This document shows, piece by piece, positions 15,628-25,381 of a stretch of DNA of 53,045 bases (the first letter of the stretch is position 1; every line of letters starts with the position of its first letter). A program made the translations under genes and the position numbers. Origin of the DNA: Spirochaetia bacterium (lineage in GTDB: Bacteria; Spirochaetota; Spirochaetia; PWKH01); NCBI GenBank assembly GCA_021736505.1, contig JAIPFU010000001.1, positions 1 through 53,045 of the forward strand. Reading direction: 5' to 3'. The notes beneath the pieces were generated by a model that worked only from the letters and a program-made list of their open reading frames with translations, did not search any database and was not told where the DNA came from.

Positions 15628-16317
15628 ATGGTAAATGAACTACTATGGCTGTTTCTCCTATTATTTAATTTCTTATCTATTATTGTATGTTATCGAATTT
15701 GGGGGAAAAGCGGATTATATGTCTGGATACCTATTGCAACTATAGCTGCAAACATTCAGGTAACAAAAACTATAGAATTGTTTGGAATAGAAGCTACTCT
15801 TGGAAATATCGTCTATGCAACAAGTTTTTTGGCGACTGATATTTTAAATGAGAACTATGATAAGAAGAGTGCCTCAAAAGCTGTCGGAATCGGATTTTTT
15901 TCACTTATTGTTTTTACGATTTCCATGAATCTCGCTCTTCTGTTTATTCCGTCTTCCTCAGATTTTGTTCATGAAAGTATGAGTAACATATTTTCTATTT
16001 TACCGAGAATTGTAGCTGCAAGTCTCATTGCATATGCAGTATCTCAGCTTCATGATGTTTGGTCATACGATATGTGGAAGCGAAGAAAGCCTAGCAAAAG
16101 ATATATTTGGCTGAGAAACAATGCAAGCACACTTGTAAGTCAACTTCTGGATTCAATAATTTTTACAACAATTGCTTTCTGGGGTGTTTTCTCTGGTAAT
16201 GTGCTTCTTGAAATAACAATTACTACATATATACTAAAAGTTATTGTAGCAGCTGCTGATACTCCCTTTATTTATATAGCGCAGAAATGGAAAGAATCCG
16301 GTAAAATAAACAGGTAG
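15628..16317 (+). CDS. Queuosine-precursor transporter, YhhQ/DUF165 family
   Basis: An inner-membrane protein (229 aa) of the YhhQ family, which imports queuosine precursors (queuine, preQ0, preQ1) for tRNA modification. Family marks are FLATDILNENYDKKSASKA, WKRRKPSKRYIWLRNNASTL followed by SQLLDS, and about six hydrophobic segments beginning with LLWLFLLLFNFLSIIVCYRI. I chose the ATG at 15628 because AGGA lies 5 nt upstream and the length then matches the family. An in-frame ATG at 15544 overlapping the upstream stop would add 28 residues across a tandem repeat and has no ribosome-binding site. The exact precursor cannot be told. Confidence 0.88.
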   Translation: MVNELLWLFLLLFNFLSIIVCYRIWGKSGLYVWIPIATIAANIQVTKTIELFGIEATLGNIVYATSFLATDILNENYDKKSASKAVGIGFFSLIVFTISMNLALLFIPSSSDFVHESMSNIFSILPRIVAASLIAYAVSQLHDVWSYDMWKRRKPSKRYIWLRNNASTLVSQLLDSIIFTTIAFWGVFSGNVLLEITITTYILKVIVAAADTPFIYIAQKWKESGKINR

Positions 16318-16363
16318 CTGATATCACTTTGAAGCAGATATTCAAGGTAACGCTAAAACTGTC

Positions 16364-18094
16364 TTACCCTTGCTGAAACTTTTCATTAAGCTGTTTAAGA
16401 ACTTCATTTCTTTTGATTTTCTGAGTATTTGTTGTTTCCATAGGATTTTCCAGGATTGTTACTTTTGAAATACGTTTATATGGCAATAAAGTATGATTTA
16501 CATGTTCAACAATGGAGTTAAGATCCTTTTCAATACTTTTCAGGTCAACACTGGCGTTCTCTGATTTTTGTTTATAATACTCAAAATCAGGATAAATAAC
16601 AGCCTCTATTGATTCTCCTTTGTATTTACTGTCGGGAATCCAGCTTTTTATAAGAATTTGCTGAATCTGCTGATAGAGTTGAAAGCTTTCTTCAATTTCT
16701 TCAGGATATACATTCTTTCCGCCTTCAGTAACAATAAGAGATTTCTTTCTTCCTGTTAAAAATAGGTAGCCCTTTGAATTTAAAAAACCCACATCTCCAG
16801 TTTTTAAATATCCATCATCATTGAAAAGCTGCTCCGTAGCTTCCCTGTTTTTATAATACCCTGATGTAATATTAGGACCATTCACAATTACTTCGCCAAC
16901 ACCTTTATCATCTTGATCAATTATGCGTATGTCAACCAAAGGCAAAGCTTTTCCTACGGACTTGTAATTATATGCATTTTTGGGATTTAAAGTAATAATA
17001 GGGGAGGTTTCTGTTAATCCATATCCCTGAACAAATGGGACTCCTAATTCATTATATCTTCTGAAAGTTTCATCAGAAAGGGGACCCCCGCCGCAAATAG
17101 CAGCTCGTAAGTGGGTGAATCCAATTTTTTTCAGTATTCCATAAAATATGAATCTTCCAATATTTACGTGGAGATATTTTTTTATAAAACCTGATAGTCT
17201 CATTCCGACTCCAACAGCAAGATGTACAAATAATCCTTTTGATCTAATTTCCTTCATTAAAGCTTTTAGTATTTTATTAAAAAGCAGGGGGATACCAATA
17301 AACATAGTAACTTTACCGCGTTTTAGATCCTTGATTATTTGTGAAGTAACAATCCGCTTTGCAAAAATAAGAGAAGCTCCATGCAAAACTGTTTCACCAA
17401 GACAAACCGTCATGGTATAGCTGTGATGGAGCGGTAGAAGAGCATAATATACATCATCAGGTTTACCAGCTATCAGATGAGGATGTCCGGCCATAAATAT
17501 ATTAGAAACAATATTTTTATGGGACAGCATAACACCTTTCTCATTACCCGTTGTACCGGAAGTAAATAGGATGACTGCTGAATCATCCTGGCTGGGTTTC
17601 CGCAAAGAACTATTTTCCAGGTGAGGCATTACGGAACCATTAAAAGAATTTGTAATTGAATCAAGAATATAAACGTGTTCAAAGGTACTCCTGCATGGAT
17701 CAGCTTTCTCTTTATCAATAAAAAAAGCCTTAACATCAGCAAATTCAGCTAAATGCATAATCCTCTCGGTTTCAAGTTGAAAATCAATAGGAACAGCAAC
17801 AGCTGAGACTTTGAGAATAGCAAAATAGGTAATAGCCCATTGCGGGCTGTTCTTACCGGAAAGGGCTACTTTATCACCCTTTTCTATTCCAATTTTCATT
17901 AATTCCGCTGCAATATGAGTACTGATGCTATCAGTTTCACTATACGTGTAATTCTCTTCTTTCGGTGAAAATGAAGACAAAAAAGTCTTTTCTGGTGAAA
18001 CTCTGCAGCATCTATCAAATAAGTCGATAAATGAAGGCCATTCCTTGCTGCTCGTGCTTCTGAAATCCTTCAATATCTCTGTCGTGTCAAACAT
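16364..18094 (-). CDS. AMP-forming acyl-CoA synthetase
   Basis: A member of the ANL adenylate-forming superfamily (576 aa), most like long-chain fatty acyl-CoA (or acyl-ACP) synthetases: ATP activates a fatty acid to acyl-AMP, then CoA thioester. Motifs are VILFTSGTTGNEKGVMLSH (about 170-190, P-loop-like), FVQGYGLTETSP (about 355), YLKTGDVGFLNSKGYLFLTG followed by RKKSLIV, and the C-terminal catalytic lysine region ENPMETTNTQKIKR. AAGGA lies 7 nt before the ATG. It starts 29 bp after the inositol-monophosphatase-like gene on the same strand, so the two form an operon, perhaps in lipid metabolism. Substrate chain length is not predictable by eye. Confidence 0.88.
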   Translation of the reverse strand: MFDTTEILKDFRSTSSKEWPSFIDLFDRCCRVSPEKTFLSSFSPKEENYTYSETDSISTHIAAELMKIGIEKGDKVALSGKNSPQWAITYFAILKVSAVAVPIDFQLETERIMHLAEFADVKAFFIDKEKADPCRSTFEHVYILDSITNSFNGSVMPHLENSSLRKPSQDDSAVILFTSGTTGNEKGVMLSHKNIVSNIFMAGHPHLIAGKPDDVYYALLPLHHSYTMTVCLGETVLHGASLIFAKRIVTSQIIKDLKRGKVTMFIGIPLLFNKILKALMKEIRSKGLFVHLAVGVGMRLSGFIKKYLHVNIGRFIFYGILKKIGFTHLRAAICGGGPLSDETFRRYNELGVPFVQGYGLTETSPIITLNPKNAYNYKSVGKALPLVDIRIIDQDDKGVGEVIVNGPNITSGYYKNREATEQLFNDDGYLKTGDVGFLNSKGYLFLTGRKKSLIVTEGGKNVYPEEIEESFQLYQQIQQILIKSWIPDSKYKGESIEAVIYPDFEYYKQKSENASVDLKSIEKDLNSIVEHVNHTLLPYKRISKVTILENPMETTNTQKIKRNEVLKQLNEKFQQG

Positions 18095-18123
18095 TATTGA
18101 GTCCTTATAGAAAAATTTATCCT

Positions 18124-18924
18124 TTAGTGTTTCTTGATAATTTCAAGAACCTTGCTTATCGCTTGAATATTTGCAGCAGCAGCGTATGTCTTGCTTTTGC
18201 TGCGGTCAAGTAAATCAGTATAATTCACCAGATAGTTATCAGTATACATGATTTCCATACCCAATTTTTTTATTATAGCATGAGCTGCAGCAATATCCCA
18301 GATGTAACAAGGAGCAAAAACTGCAGCATCAATATTGGGGTGAATTGCCGGAGAGAGAATGTGAAGAATATTGCTTCCAAATGAACGCAATTTACCGTGA
18401 AAATTATTAAAACAAAGTGATTTATGAGAACCTGAACAAACAATCATCTGTTGTATCGTTTCAGGTTTATCTTTATGTGATACAACTTCTTCTTGGTTGA
18501 AAACATCTTTCTGATCAGGGAATGAATACAGGAAGAGACCATCTTTTGTTCCGATACCCCATCTAGGGGCAGATATAATTCCACCAACAGGATTATTGGC
18601 ATTATCAAGAATCCCCACCGCTATACACCAACTAGGCATTCCCTGACTATAAACATCGGTTCCATCGATTGGGTCTACGATAAATACATATGGTTCCTTT
18701 CCAGTGTTGTGTTGATAATCTTCTTCAGAGATTATGCCGCAGTCTGGGAATATTTTCTGTATTGCCTCTGTAATACGTTTATTGATATAAATATCAGTCT
18801 GCGTAAGTACAGACCCGTCTGCTTTATAATTCCTAGCAGCATCCTTTTGTTTCTCCACTGCATAATCAGAACATTCTTTTATTACCTTAAGAAATGCATT
18901 TTTTTTATCGTTATCATTGAACAT
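18124..18924 (-). CDS. Inositol monophosphatase family protein
   Basis: A Mg2+-dependent sugar-phosphate phosphatase of the inositol monophosphatase/CysQ/FBPase-like superfamily (266 aa). Motif A is GIISEED (E67, E68), motif FIVDPIDGTDVY supplies the metal-binding Asp84 and Asp87, and the C-terminal YIWDIAAAHAIIKKLG is the third signature. The ADGSVLTQTDIYINKRI region before it is also typical. The substrate (inositol phosphate, PAP, histidinol phosphate or other) is unclear. It starts 52 bp from the divergent mfd, with only GGAT as a weak ribosome-binding site, and leads an operon with the acyl-CoA synthetase. Confidence 0.9.
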   Translation of the reverse strand: MFNDNDKKNAFLKVIKECSDYAVEKQKDAARNYKADGSVLTQTDIYINKRITEAIQKIFPDCGIISEEDYQHNTGKEPYVFIVDPIDGTDVYSQGMPSWCIAVGILDNANNPVGGIISAPRWGIGTKDGLFLYSFPDQKDVFNQEEVVSHKDKPETIQQMIVCSGSHKSLCFNNFHGKLRSFGSNILHILSPAIHPNIDAAVFAPCYIWDIAAAHAIIKKLGMEIMYTDNYLVNYTDLLDRSKSKTYAAAANIQAISKVLEIIKKH

Positions 18925-18940
18925 ATATACACATCCATAT

Positions 18941-18969
18941 TTTATAAGTTGTATTTTTTATGATAGTAT
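18941..18969 (+). promoter_or_regulatory. Predicted promoter of mfd, abutting the start codon
   Basis: -35 TTTATA (4 of 6), 17 bp, extended -10 TGA-TAGTAT, followed by 7 nt and the mfd ATG. An alternative -10, TATGAT at 18959-18964, would give a leader of about 5 nt. Either way there is no room for a Shine-Dalgarno. Confidence 0.45.
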
Positions 18970-18976
18970 AGCTTTC

Positions 18977-21900
18977 ATGGAAAATCATTTTATCAATCAT
19001 CTTGAAGAAGTTCTGAAAAATAATAAACAGTATAACTCCACTTTACGAAAAATATCAAATTTACAAAAAATTATTAGTGTCAATCATATTGACGGATTCG
19101 TTTTTTCATACTTTTTAAAAGATATAGTATCCCAAACAGAAAATAATATTCTAGTTATTGTACCATCAGAACAAGAAATAAAAAAGATCATCTCAGATCT
19201 TAGACTCTTGGGACAGGACTCTGTTCTTTTTCCTTCAAATGGGAAGTCAATACTTTCAATTTATAAAAATGATAACACATTAACTTCTGAACAAATCGAC
19301 AGCATGTATGATATTCTACATAAAAAGCACACTATAATTTTCTCATCTCTTCGAGGTTTGATCTATCCCTTGAAAGGGATAGATAATTATGTAGATAACA
19401 GTTTTATGATTAAGAAGGGAATGGATGTAACCGGAGCGGATATTCCCGGAAGACTATCAGAAATGGGTTATTACAGAGTACCAAGGACTACTATTGAAGG
19501 AGAATTTACCATGAGGGGAGAGGTCCTTGATATTTTTCCCCCAGGTACAGATTCTCCTTTTCGCATAGTTTTTAATTGGGATGAAATCTCTTCTATTCGC
19601 AAATATGATCCCCTCTCGCAGAATACCTTGCCGCAGGAGTCTGAAGGAATTGAAATTTTCCCATACAGGTATGAAACTGAAGAAAACAGCATGCTTACAA
19701 ATGGATATATTTGGGAAATAATCTCCGGTGGGATAGATTGTCTTCTTTTATATGGAGAAACTTCCCTTGAGAACAATTGGAGGTCTTTACAGAAAGAGGG
19801 CCGGGAAGCTTATAGAAAAGCATTACTGGATAATTTGTCCCCACAGAAGCTGGACAAGATATTATTAGATTACGATGTACTTATTAAAAGTGAAAAACAA
19901 CAAATACAATTAATTGATGTTGACAAGCAGAAAAGCGTAGATTTAAAGCTGAATATGCAAGGACCGCGTTCCTTTTTTGGAAACATATCATTTTTCAAAG
20001 AAGAAATTGAAAATCTACTGGATGCAGGGTTTTCTATTCATATTTTTGCTGGATCTGAACATCAGCAGAACCGATTAGCCTATCTTCTCCGGGATTTAGC
20101 TGTTGAAATACACACAGATGAAATATCCAGCGGTTTCTCTTTACCTGATGGTAAACTAATTGCCATTAGCGAAAATGAAATTTTTGGAAGGAAAAAACGC
20201 TATAAAACTAATCTAAAATATTCAGCTTCCAAACCTATTGATACGTTCATAGAATTACAATCGGATGATTATATTGTTCACCTTGAATATGGGATTGGTA
20301 TATTCAGAAAAATTGAGCGTATTAATGCAGCAGGGCGAGAGCGAGATTACATAAAAATTGAATATGCTGACAAAGAGAATGTATTTATACCTATTGAGCA
20401 AGTAAACCTTCTTCAGAAATATATTGGACAAGAGGGCACACCTCCTCGATTAGATAAACTGGGCGGGAAAACCTGGGAATCTAAAAAGCAGAGGGTCAAA
20501 AAATCTGTTGAGGATCTAGCAAAACATTTGATTGAGCTTTATGCTAAAAGAGAAAGAGCTCAAGGCTTCAGTTTTTCAAAAGATTCTGACTGGCAGCTAG
20601 AGTTTGAGGCAGCTTTTCCTTATGAAGAAACTGAAGATCAGCTTTCCTGTATCTATGATGTAAAGACTGATATGGAAAAACCTGAACCCATGGATCGGCT
20701 TGTTTGTGGTGATGTTGGTTTTGGGAAAACAGAAATTGCTATTAGAGCTGCTTTTAAGGCCATTGTGGATGGTAAGCAGGTTGCATTTCTTGCGCCTACA
20801 ACAATTCTTGCTGAACAGCATTATGAAAATATCCAAAATCGTTTTTCTTCCTATCCAATACAAGTTGATATGCTTTCAAGAATGGTTGATAAAAAGAATC
20901 AAAAAAAGATTATCAACTCATTAAGCAGCGGAGAATCAGATATTCTGATTGGGACTCACAGGATTCTTCAGAAGGATATCGCATATAAAAATCTTGGACT
21001 CCTGATAATTGATGAAGAACAACGTTTTGGGGTTAAGGATAAAGAACGGATAAAAGGTCTAAAATTGAATGTTGACTGCATCTCTCTTTCAGCAACACCA
21101 ATTCCTAGAACACTTTATATGTCGATGCTAAAAATTCGTGACATATCCCTTTTAAGAACACCCCCCTTATTAAGACGCCCAATTAGAACTATAATTGAAG
21201 AATTTAATGTTGATACAGTTCGTGAAGCCATTATTCATGAGACAGACAGGGGAGGACAAGTTTTCTTTCTGCATAATAGAGTCTCTACTTTAGAAAAGAC
21301 TGTTTTAACTTTAAGAAAGCTTCTTCCTGAACTCTACATTGATTTTGCCCATGGAAAAATGGCACCCCATGAACTTGAAAAGAAAATGCACGATTTCATA
21401 AATCGAAAATTTCAAGTTCTTGTATCAACAACTATTATTGAAAATGGAATAGATATTCCCAATGTTAATACTATTATTATTGATAGGGCGGACAGATATG
21501 GAATTAGTCAGCTATATCAGTTGAGAGGCAGAGTTGGAAGGTCGAACAAGGAGGCTTATGCCTATTTAATGTATCCTAAGAATCAAGTTTTATCAGAAAT
21601 TGCTATGAAAAGACTGAAAACAATTTCTGAACATACTGATCTAGGATCTGGATTCAAGATTGCCATGAAGGATATGGAAATAAGAGGGACCGGAAATATT
21701 CTTGGAAGAGAGCAGCATGGACAGATGATTGTTGTGGGGCTGGATATGTACCTGAGAATGCTTGATAAAGCAATTTCAAAATTATCGGAAAATAAGAAAG
21801 AAGAAATAGATTATGATGTTTTTCTTGACCTCGATTATACGGGATATATACCGAATTCATATATTTCAGATCCTGCAATAAAGTTTGATGTTTACAAAAA

Positions 21901-22252
21901 GATTGCTTCAATTAAAGAGAAACAGGAAATTGATCGCATTATTTCTGAAATGAATGATAAATATGGTCCAATCCCCTTGGAAATGGCCAATTTGCTGTAT
22001 ATCGCTGAACTTAAAGTTTTGAGCCGTCAACTCAAAATATCATCTTTAAGAGAGAGAAATGGTAAGGTTAGAATTGAATTTTTAAAAGTAGCTGATATTT
22101 CAATAGAAAAGGTAATGCAGCTTATTAAGGAAAGCGGAGGGAATGTAACAATCGACCAGAAAAAACCTAATGTCCTATTAATGAAAACAGAAGCTATTTC
22201 TCTAAAAGACAAATCCCTATTTATACTTGAAAAATTGCAGCGCTTACTGTAA
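18977..22252 (+). CDS. mfd: Transcription-repair coupling factor
   Basis: Mfd (1091 aa), the translocase that removes stalled RNA polymerase at DNA lesions and recruits UvrA. Domains in order: an N-terminal UvrB-homology region (GYYRVPRTTIEGEFTMRGEV, then DIFPPG), the CarD-like polymerase-interacting domain near 425-490 (DYIVHLEYGIGIFRKIERI), the RecG-like motor with Walker A GDVGFGKTE near 577, DEEQRFGV near 680 and SATPIPRTLYMSM, then RADRYGISQLYQLRGRVGRS. The C-terminal inhibitory domain ends the chain. The ATG at 18977 is used; an in-frame ATG at 18917 would overlap the divergent gene and add 20 non-conserved residues. Its partner uvrA is also in this window (43191). Confidence 0.97.
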   Translation: MENHFINHLEEVLKNNKQYNSTLRKISNLQKIISVNHIDGFVFSYFLKDIVSQTENNILVIVPSEQEIKKIISDLRLLGQDSVLFPSNGKSILSIYKNDNTLTSEQIDSMYDILHKKHTIIFSSLRGLIYPLKGIDNYVDNSFMIKKGMDVTGADIPGRLSEMGYYRVPRTTIEGEFTMRGEVLDIFPPGTDSPFRIVFNWDEISSIRKYDPLSQNTLPQESEGIEIFPYRYETEENSMLTNGYIWEIISGGIDCLLLYGETSLENNWRSLQKEGREAYRKALLDNLSPQKLDKILLDYDVLIKSEKQQIQLIDVDKQKSVDLKLNMQGPRSFFGNISFFKEEIENLLDAGFSIHIFAGSEHQQNRLAYLLRDLAVEIHTDEISSGFSLPDGKLIAISENEIFGRKKRYKTNLKYSASKPIDTFIELQSDDYIVHLEYGIGIFRKIERINAAGRERDYIKIEYADKENVFIPIEQVNLLQKYIGQEGTPPRLDKLGGKTWESKKQRVKKSVEDLAKHLIELYAKRERAQGFSFSKDSDWQLEFEAAFPYEETEDQLSCIYDVKTDMEKPEPMDRLVCGDVGFGKTEIAIRAAFKAIVDGKQVAFLAPTTILAEQHYENIQNRFSSYPIQVDMLSRMVDKKNQKKIINSLSSGESDILIGTHRILQKDIAYKNLGLLIIDEEQRFGVKDKERIKGLKLNVDCISLSATPIPRTLYMSMLKIRDISLLRTPPLLRRPIRTIIEEFNVDTVREAIIHETDRGGQVFFLHNRVSTLEKTVLTLRKLLPELYIDFAHGKMAPHELEKKMHDFINRKFQVLVSTTIIENGIDIPNVNTIIIDRADRYGISQLYQLRGRVGRSNKEAYAYLMYPKNQVLSEIAMKRLKTISEHTDLGSGFKIAMKDMEIRGTGNILGREQHGQMIVVGLDMYLRMLDKAISKLSENKKEEIDYDVFLDLDYTGYIPNSYISDPAIKFDVYKKIASIKEKQEIDRIISEMNDKYGPIPLEMANLLYIAELKVLSRQLKISSLRERNGKVRIEFLKVADISIEKVMQLIKESGGNVTIDQKKPNVLLMKTEAISLKDKSLFILEKLQRLL

Positions 22253-22326
22253 AAGTGGGAAAAGAGTGAAAGTAAGAGTGAACTTACAAATATTTTACTG
22301 TAAATTTTATGTTATAGGTGAGTAAA

Positions 22327-22992
22327 TTGAGAAAAATTCGAAGCTATGTGCTCCGCGGAGGAAGACTTTCTGAAGGGAAAAAAAGAATCATTGAACAATA
22401 TTCGGATATATACTGTCTTCCCTATACTGAAAAAGCTCTTATACTTAATGAAATATTTAAAAACGATCATCCAGTAATAATTGAAATCGGCTTTGGTATG
22501 GGAGATGCAGCGGCAGAGATTGCTGAAAAATTTCCTGAGATCAATTTTCTTGGGATTGAAGTCTTTACGCCGGGAGTTGGTAAACTTTTAAGTGAAATCG
22601 TTCATAAAAAACTGACTAATATAAGAATTATTCAGCATGATGCTGTAGAAGTTCTTAATCATATGATCAGACCGAATTCGATTGATGGATTTCACATTTT
22701 TTTTCCTGATCCATGGCCTAAAAAAAAGCATACGAAGCGCAGGTTAATACAAGAATCTTTTATTAAAGAGATTGATCCTAAATGCAAGCGAAACGGCTAC
22801 ATATATTGTGTTACTGATTGGAAAGATTATGCAGAACAAATTGAAAAAGTATTTTCAAGTTTTCCCCATTTTATTAAAGAGAATGAAAAAGAGGGAAGTA
22901 GTGCAGCATCCTGGAGACCAGTGACAAAATTTGAAATAAAAGGTTTAGAGAAGAATCATAGAATATATGAATTTTTTTACAGAAAGCAGTAA
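22327..22992 (+). CDS. trmB: tRNA (guanine-N7-)-methyltransferase
   Basis: TrmB (221 aa), the SAM-dependent enzyme that makes m7G46 in tRNA variable loops. SAM-binding motif I is IEIGFGMGDAAAEIAEKFP, motif II FLGIEVFTPGVG, and the family signature IFFPDPWPKKKHTKRRL is complete. VTDWKDYAEQ and the C-terminal TKFEIKGLEKNHRIYEFFY match the usual end. I chose TTG at 22327 because AGGTGA lies 5 nt upstream and the protein then begins (M)RKIRSYVLRGGR, as TrmB does. A GTG at 22318 would add three residues but overlaps that ribosome-binding site. It follows mfd by 74 bp and ends before a strong terminator. Confidence 0.95.
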   Translation: MRKIRSYVLRGGRLSEGKKRIIEQYSDIYCLPYTEKALILNEIFKNDHPVIIEIGFGMGDAAAEIAEKFPEINFLGIEVFTPGVGKLLSEIVHKKLTNIRIIQHDAVEVLNHMIRPNSIDGFHIFFPDPWPKKKHTKRRLIQESFIKEIDPKCKRNGYIYCVTDWKDYAEQIEKVFSSFPHFIKENEKEGSSAASWRPVTKFEIKGLEKNHRIYEFFYRKQ

Positions 22993-23062
22993 AAAATTAG
23001 AAGAAATTACAATCAATATAAAATCAATATAAAATTTTTAAAAAAAGATTTTAAAAAAAGAG

Positions 23063-23091
23063 AAGAGGGCTGAATGTCAACCCTCTTTTTT
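23063..23091. terminator. Bidirectional intrinsic terminator between trmB and the EF-G gene
   Basis: Stem AAGAGGG/CCCTCTT with an 11-nt loop and a T-run after it on the plus strand. A-rich DNA before it gives a U-run on the minus strand too. It lies between convergent genes ending at 22992 and 23127. Confidence 0.8.
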
Positions 23092-23126
23092 CTTGCTTTT
23101 AATTCACCGTATGAATGCAGCCAGTT

Positions 23127-25196
23127 TTATTCTTCCACAGCTGCTTTAGACTGTTGGATAATGTCATCAGCAATTTTCCCTGTTACCTTGGCATAATGAT
23201 CAAACTCAAGATCAAAGGAGCCGGTACCTGAAGTTATTGATTTTAAATCAATAGCATATCTGAGCATTTCTGCTTGCGGAACCTCTGCTTCAACAACAGT
23301 AATCCCCCCGCCTAAGTCTTCCTGACCATGAACACGTCCGCGCTTACTACTGAGGTCAGAGAGAATATCACCTAAGTACTGGTCCTCAATATATACATGC
23401 AGCTTCATGACGGGCTCAAGGAGTACTACTCCTGCTTTTTCAAGAGCAGTTCTTAAAGCGCCCTTGCCAGCAAGTTTAAATGCCATCTCTGAACTATCAA
23501 CAGGGTGCTCTTTACCATCAATAACCTTTACACCAATATCAACTAAAGGATAATGTGCAAGATAACCTTCATCCATAGCTTCCAGTAGGCCTTTCTCAAT
23601 ACCCGGCATATATCCTTTTGATATAGATCCGCCCTTTATGACATTTTCAAATGAGAACTGCTCACCACGCTGAAGCGGAGTGACATCAATAACAACACGT
23701 CCATATTGACCATGTCCGCCGGATTGTTTTTTATGCGTATATTCAGCATTTGCAGGTTTTGTTATTGTTTCTCTATATGCAACTTTAGGTAATTTTGTAT
23801 GAATTTCAATTTTTTGTTTTGTCTGTACTTTATCAAGCATGGTATTAATATGCAATTCGCCCATGCCGGAAATAACATTTTCCTTGGTTTCAGAATTAAA
23901 GTTAATTTGGAATGTGAAATCCTGCTCAGTTATACGGTATAAAGCATCATTCATCTTATCTTCTGATTTTTTATCAGCAGCAGAAATTGCCAAAGCATAG
24001 ACTGGCTGTGGAAGATTAAGATGTTTTACCTGTATACATGGTTCTGATTCACATAATGTATCATTTGTGTTGATAGTGTTTATTTTTGAAAGAACTCCGA
24101 TATCTCCAGCAACCAGTTCTTTCTCTTCAATTATTTTTTTACCCAAGGATTTATAGAGTTTGCTGATTTTTTCTTTTTTCCCTATACTGCAGTTTATTAG
24201 CTCAGAATCAGCACTTAAAGTGCCGGAAATTATTTTAAAGAAGGACAGTTTTCCAGAAAACTGATCTATGGTAGTTTTGTAAATGAAAAGTATTACGCTT
24301 CCATCAGGAGAAATTACATAATCCTTTTCAATTCCATCTTCTTCAATTTTTTCTATTTTCCCTTGCGGATTTGGAGCTTCATAGGAAATGAAATTCAGTA
24401 GGGAGGAAATACCGCTATGCATTTCGGCGCTGCCGCAAAAAAGTGGAACAATTTTATTATCATTCAAGCCTTCAGAAAGTCCTTTACGTATTTCATCAAC
24501 AGTCAGAGTTCCTTCCTCAAAATATTTTTCAAGAAGATCATCATCTCCTTCAGCAGCAGTTTCTATCAGGGTTAGGCGGTACTCTTCAACCATTTCAGCA
24601 AATTCTGAAGGTATCTCTAATTCAGTTTCTTTTCCATCTTCTTTAATTTCATAGGCTTTATTCTCAATAAGATTGATTATGCCTTTATAGGAAGAACTTT
24701 CTCCCATAGGGATAGTTACGGGAACAAATGTTTTATTGAATTTTTCCTTTAAATCATTAAGAGTGTTTTCATAACTTGCTCTGTCACTGTCAAGTTTATT
24801 AATAAATACAAATCGAGGCATATTCATTGAGTCAGAACGTCTCCAAAGTTTTATCGTCTCAATCTGCACGCCTGAACGTCCATCTACCAGAATTAGTGAT
24901 GTTTCTGCTACACGAAATGCAGAAACAACTTCTCCGATAAAATCAGATGTCCCCGGTGTATCAAGAAAATTTATTCTCTTATTATTCCATGAAACTGAAC
25001 CATGGGATGTATACATGGAAATTCCTTTAGATATCTCTTCATCGGAATAATCACTGATAGTTTTTCCTGAATCAACTTCAGCTGGTTTGTCTATAACGCC
25101 ACCGCAGTAAAGCAGATGCTCAAACAAGGTGGTTTTCCCAGTACCATTATGCCCAACTATAGCAATATTTCGAATATCAGCGCTGGTTAAACTCAT
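23127..25196 (-). CDS. Elongation factor G-like GTPase, EFG-II type
   Basis: An EF-G paralogue (689 aa) with all five EF-G domains. The P-loop is GHNGTGKT at 15-22 rather than the canonical [12 protein letters not shown] and NKLDSDRA (G4) are present, and switch I (SDYSDEEISKGISMYTS) is diverged. This resembles EFG-II proteins such as Thermus EF-G-2. Domain IV keeps the translocase-like loop HKKQSGGHGQYGRVVIDV. The role of EFG-II is not established; it is usually not the main translocase. GGAGG lies 4 nt before the ATG, and a strong TTGACA promoter with a tandem-repeat leader precedes it. A second, different EF-G gene lies just upstream. Subclass by motif inspection only. Confidence 0.88.
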   Translation of the reverse strand: MSLTSADIRNIAIVGHNGTGKTTLFEHLLYCGGVIDKPAEVDSGKTISDYSDEEISKGISMYTSHGSVSWNNKRINFLDTPGTSDFIGEVVSAFRVAETSLILVDGRSGVQIETIKLWRRSDSMNMPRFVFINKLDSDRASYENTLNDLKEKFNKTFVPVTIPMGESSSYKGIINLIENKAYEIKEDGKETELEIPSEFAEMVEEYRLTLIETAAEGDDDLLEKYFEEGTLTVDEIRKGLSEGLNDNKIVPLFCGSAEMHSGISSLLNFISYEAPNPQGKIEKIEEDGIEKDYVISPDGSVILFIYKTTIDQFSGKLSFFKIISGTLSADSELINCSIGKKEKISKLYKSLGKKIIEEKELVAGDIGVLSKINTINTNDTLCESEPCIQVKHLNLPQPVYALAISAADKKSEDKMNDALYRITEQDFTFQINFNSETKENVISGMGELHINTMLDKVQTKQKIEIHTKLPKVAYRETITKPANAEYTHKKQSGGHGQYGRVVIDVTPLQRGEQFSFENVIKGGSISKGYMPGIEKGLLEAMDEGYLAHYPLVDIGVKVIDGKEHPVDSSEMAFKLAGKGALRTALEKAGVVLLEPVMKLHVYIEDQYLGDILSDLSSKRGRVHGQEDLGGGITVVEAEVPQAEMLRYAIDLKSITSGTGSFDLEFDHYAKVTGKIADDIIQQSKAAVEE

Positions 25197-25207
25197 ATGT
25201 CCTCCAT

Positions 25208-25235
25208 TTACTTGTATTAGGTTACTTGTATTAGG
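25208..25235 (-). repeat. 14-bp tandem duplication in an mRNA leader
   Basis: Two perfect copies of TTACTTGTATTAGG (plus-strand reading) lie head to tail in the 5' leader of the EFG-II gene, between its promoter and GGAGG. Confidence 0.9.
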
Positions 25236-25247
25236 TAATCAAAGATA

Positions 25248-25276
25248 ACTTTAAAACCTGTTATTCTATATGTCAA
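25248..25276 (-). promoter_or_regulatory. Strong predicted promoter of the EFG-II gene
   Basis: Minus strand: consensus -35 TTGACA, 17-bp spacer, -10 TAAAGT. The transcript would start near 25241 and carry the duplicated 14-bp leader unit. The remaining gap up to 25381 shows only AT-rich DNA. Confidence 0.7.
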
Positions 25277-25381
25277 CTAAAAAAGCCTTTTTGAGTACTT
25301 ATATGTTATTTTTTAAGCATGATCAGTTTCTTTTTGTAAAATTTAAAGTATGCCATTTATTAAAAACGCATTTTGAAGCTT

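Noticed and set aside
18917..18976. Longer mfd reading frame starting at 18917
   Set aside because: It would overlap the divergent inositol-monophosphatase-like gene, adds 20 residues unlike Mfd, and crosses the predicted promoter.
25278..25300. AAAAAGGC-TTTTTT palindrome as a terminator of the spdEFG2-like gene
   Set aside because: There is no loop and almost no GC in the stem, so a stable hairpin would not form.
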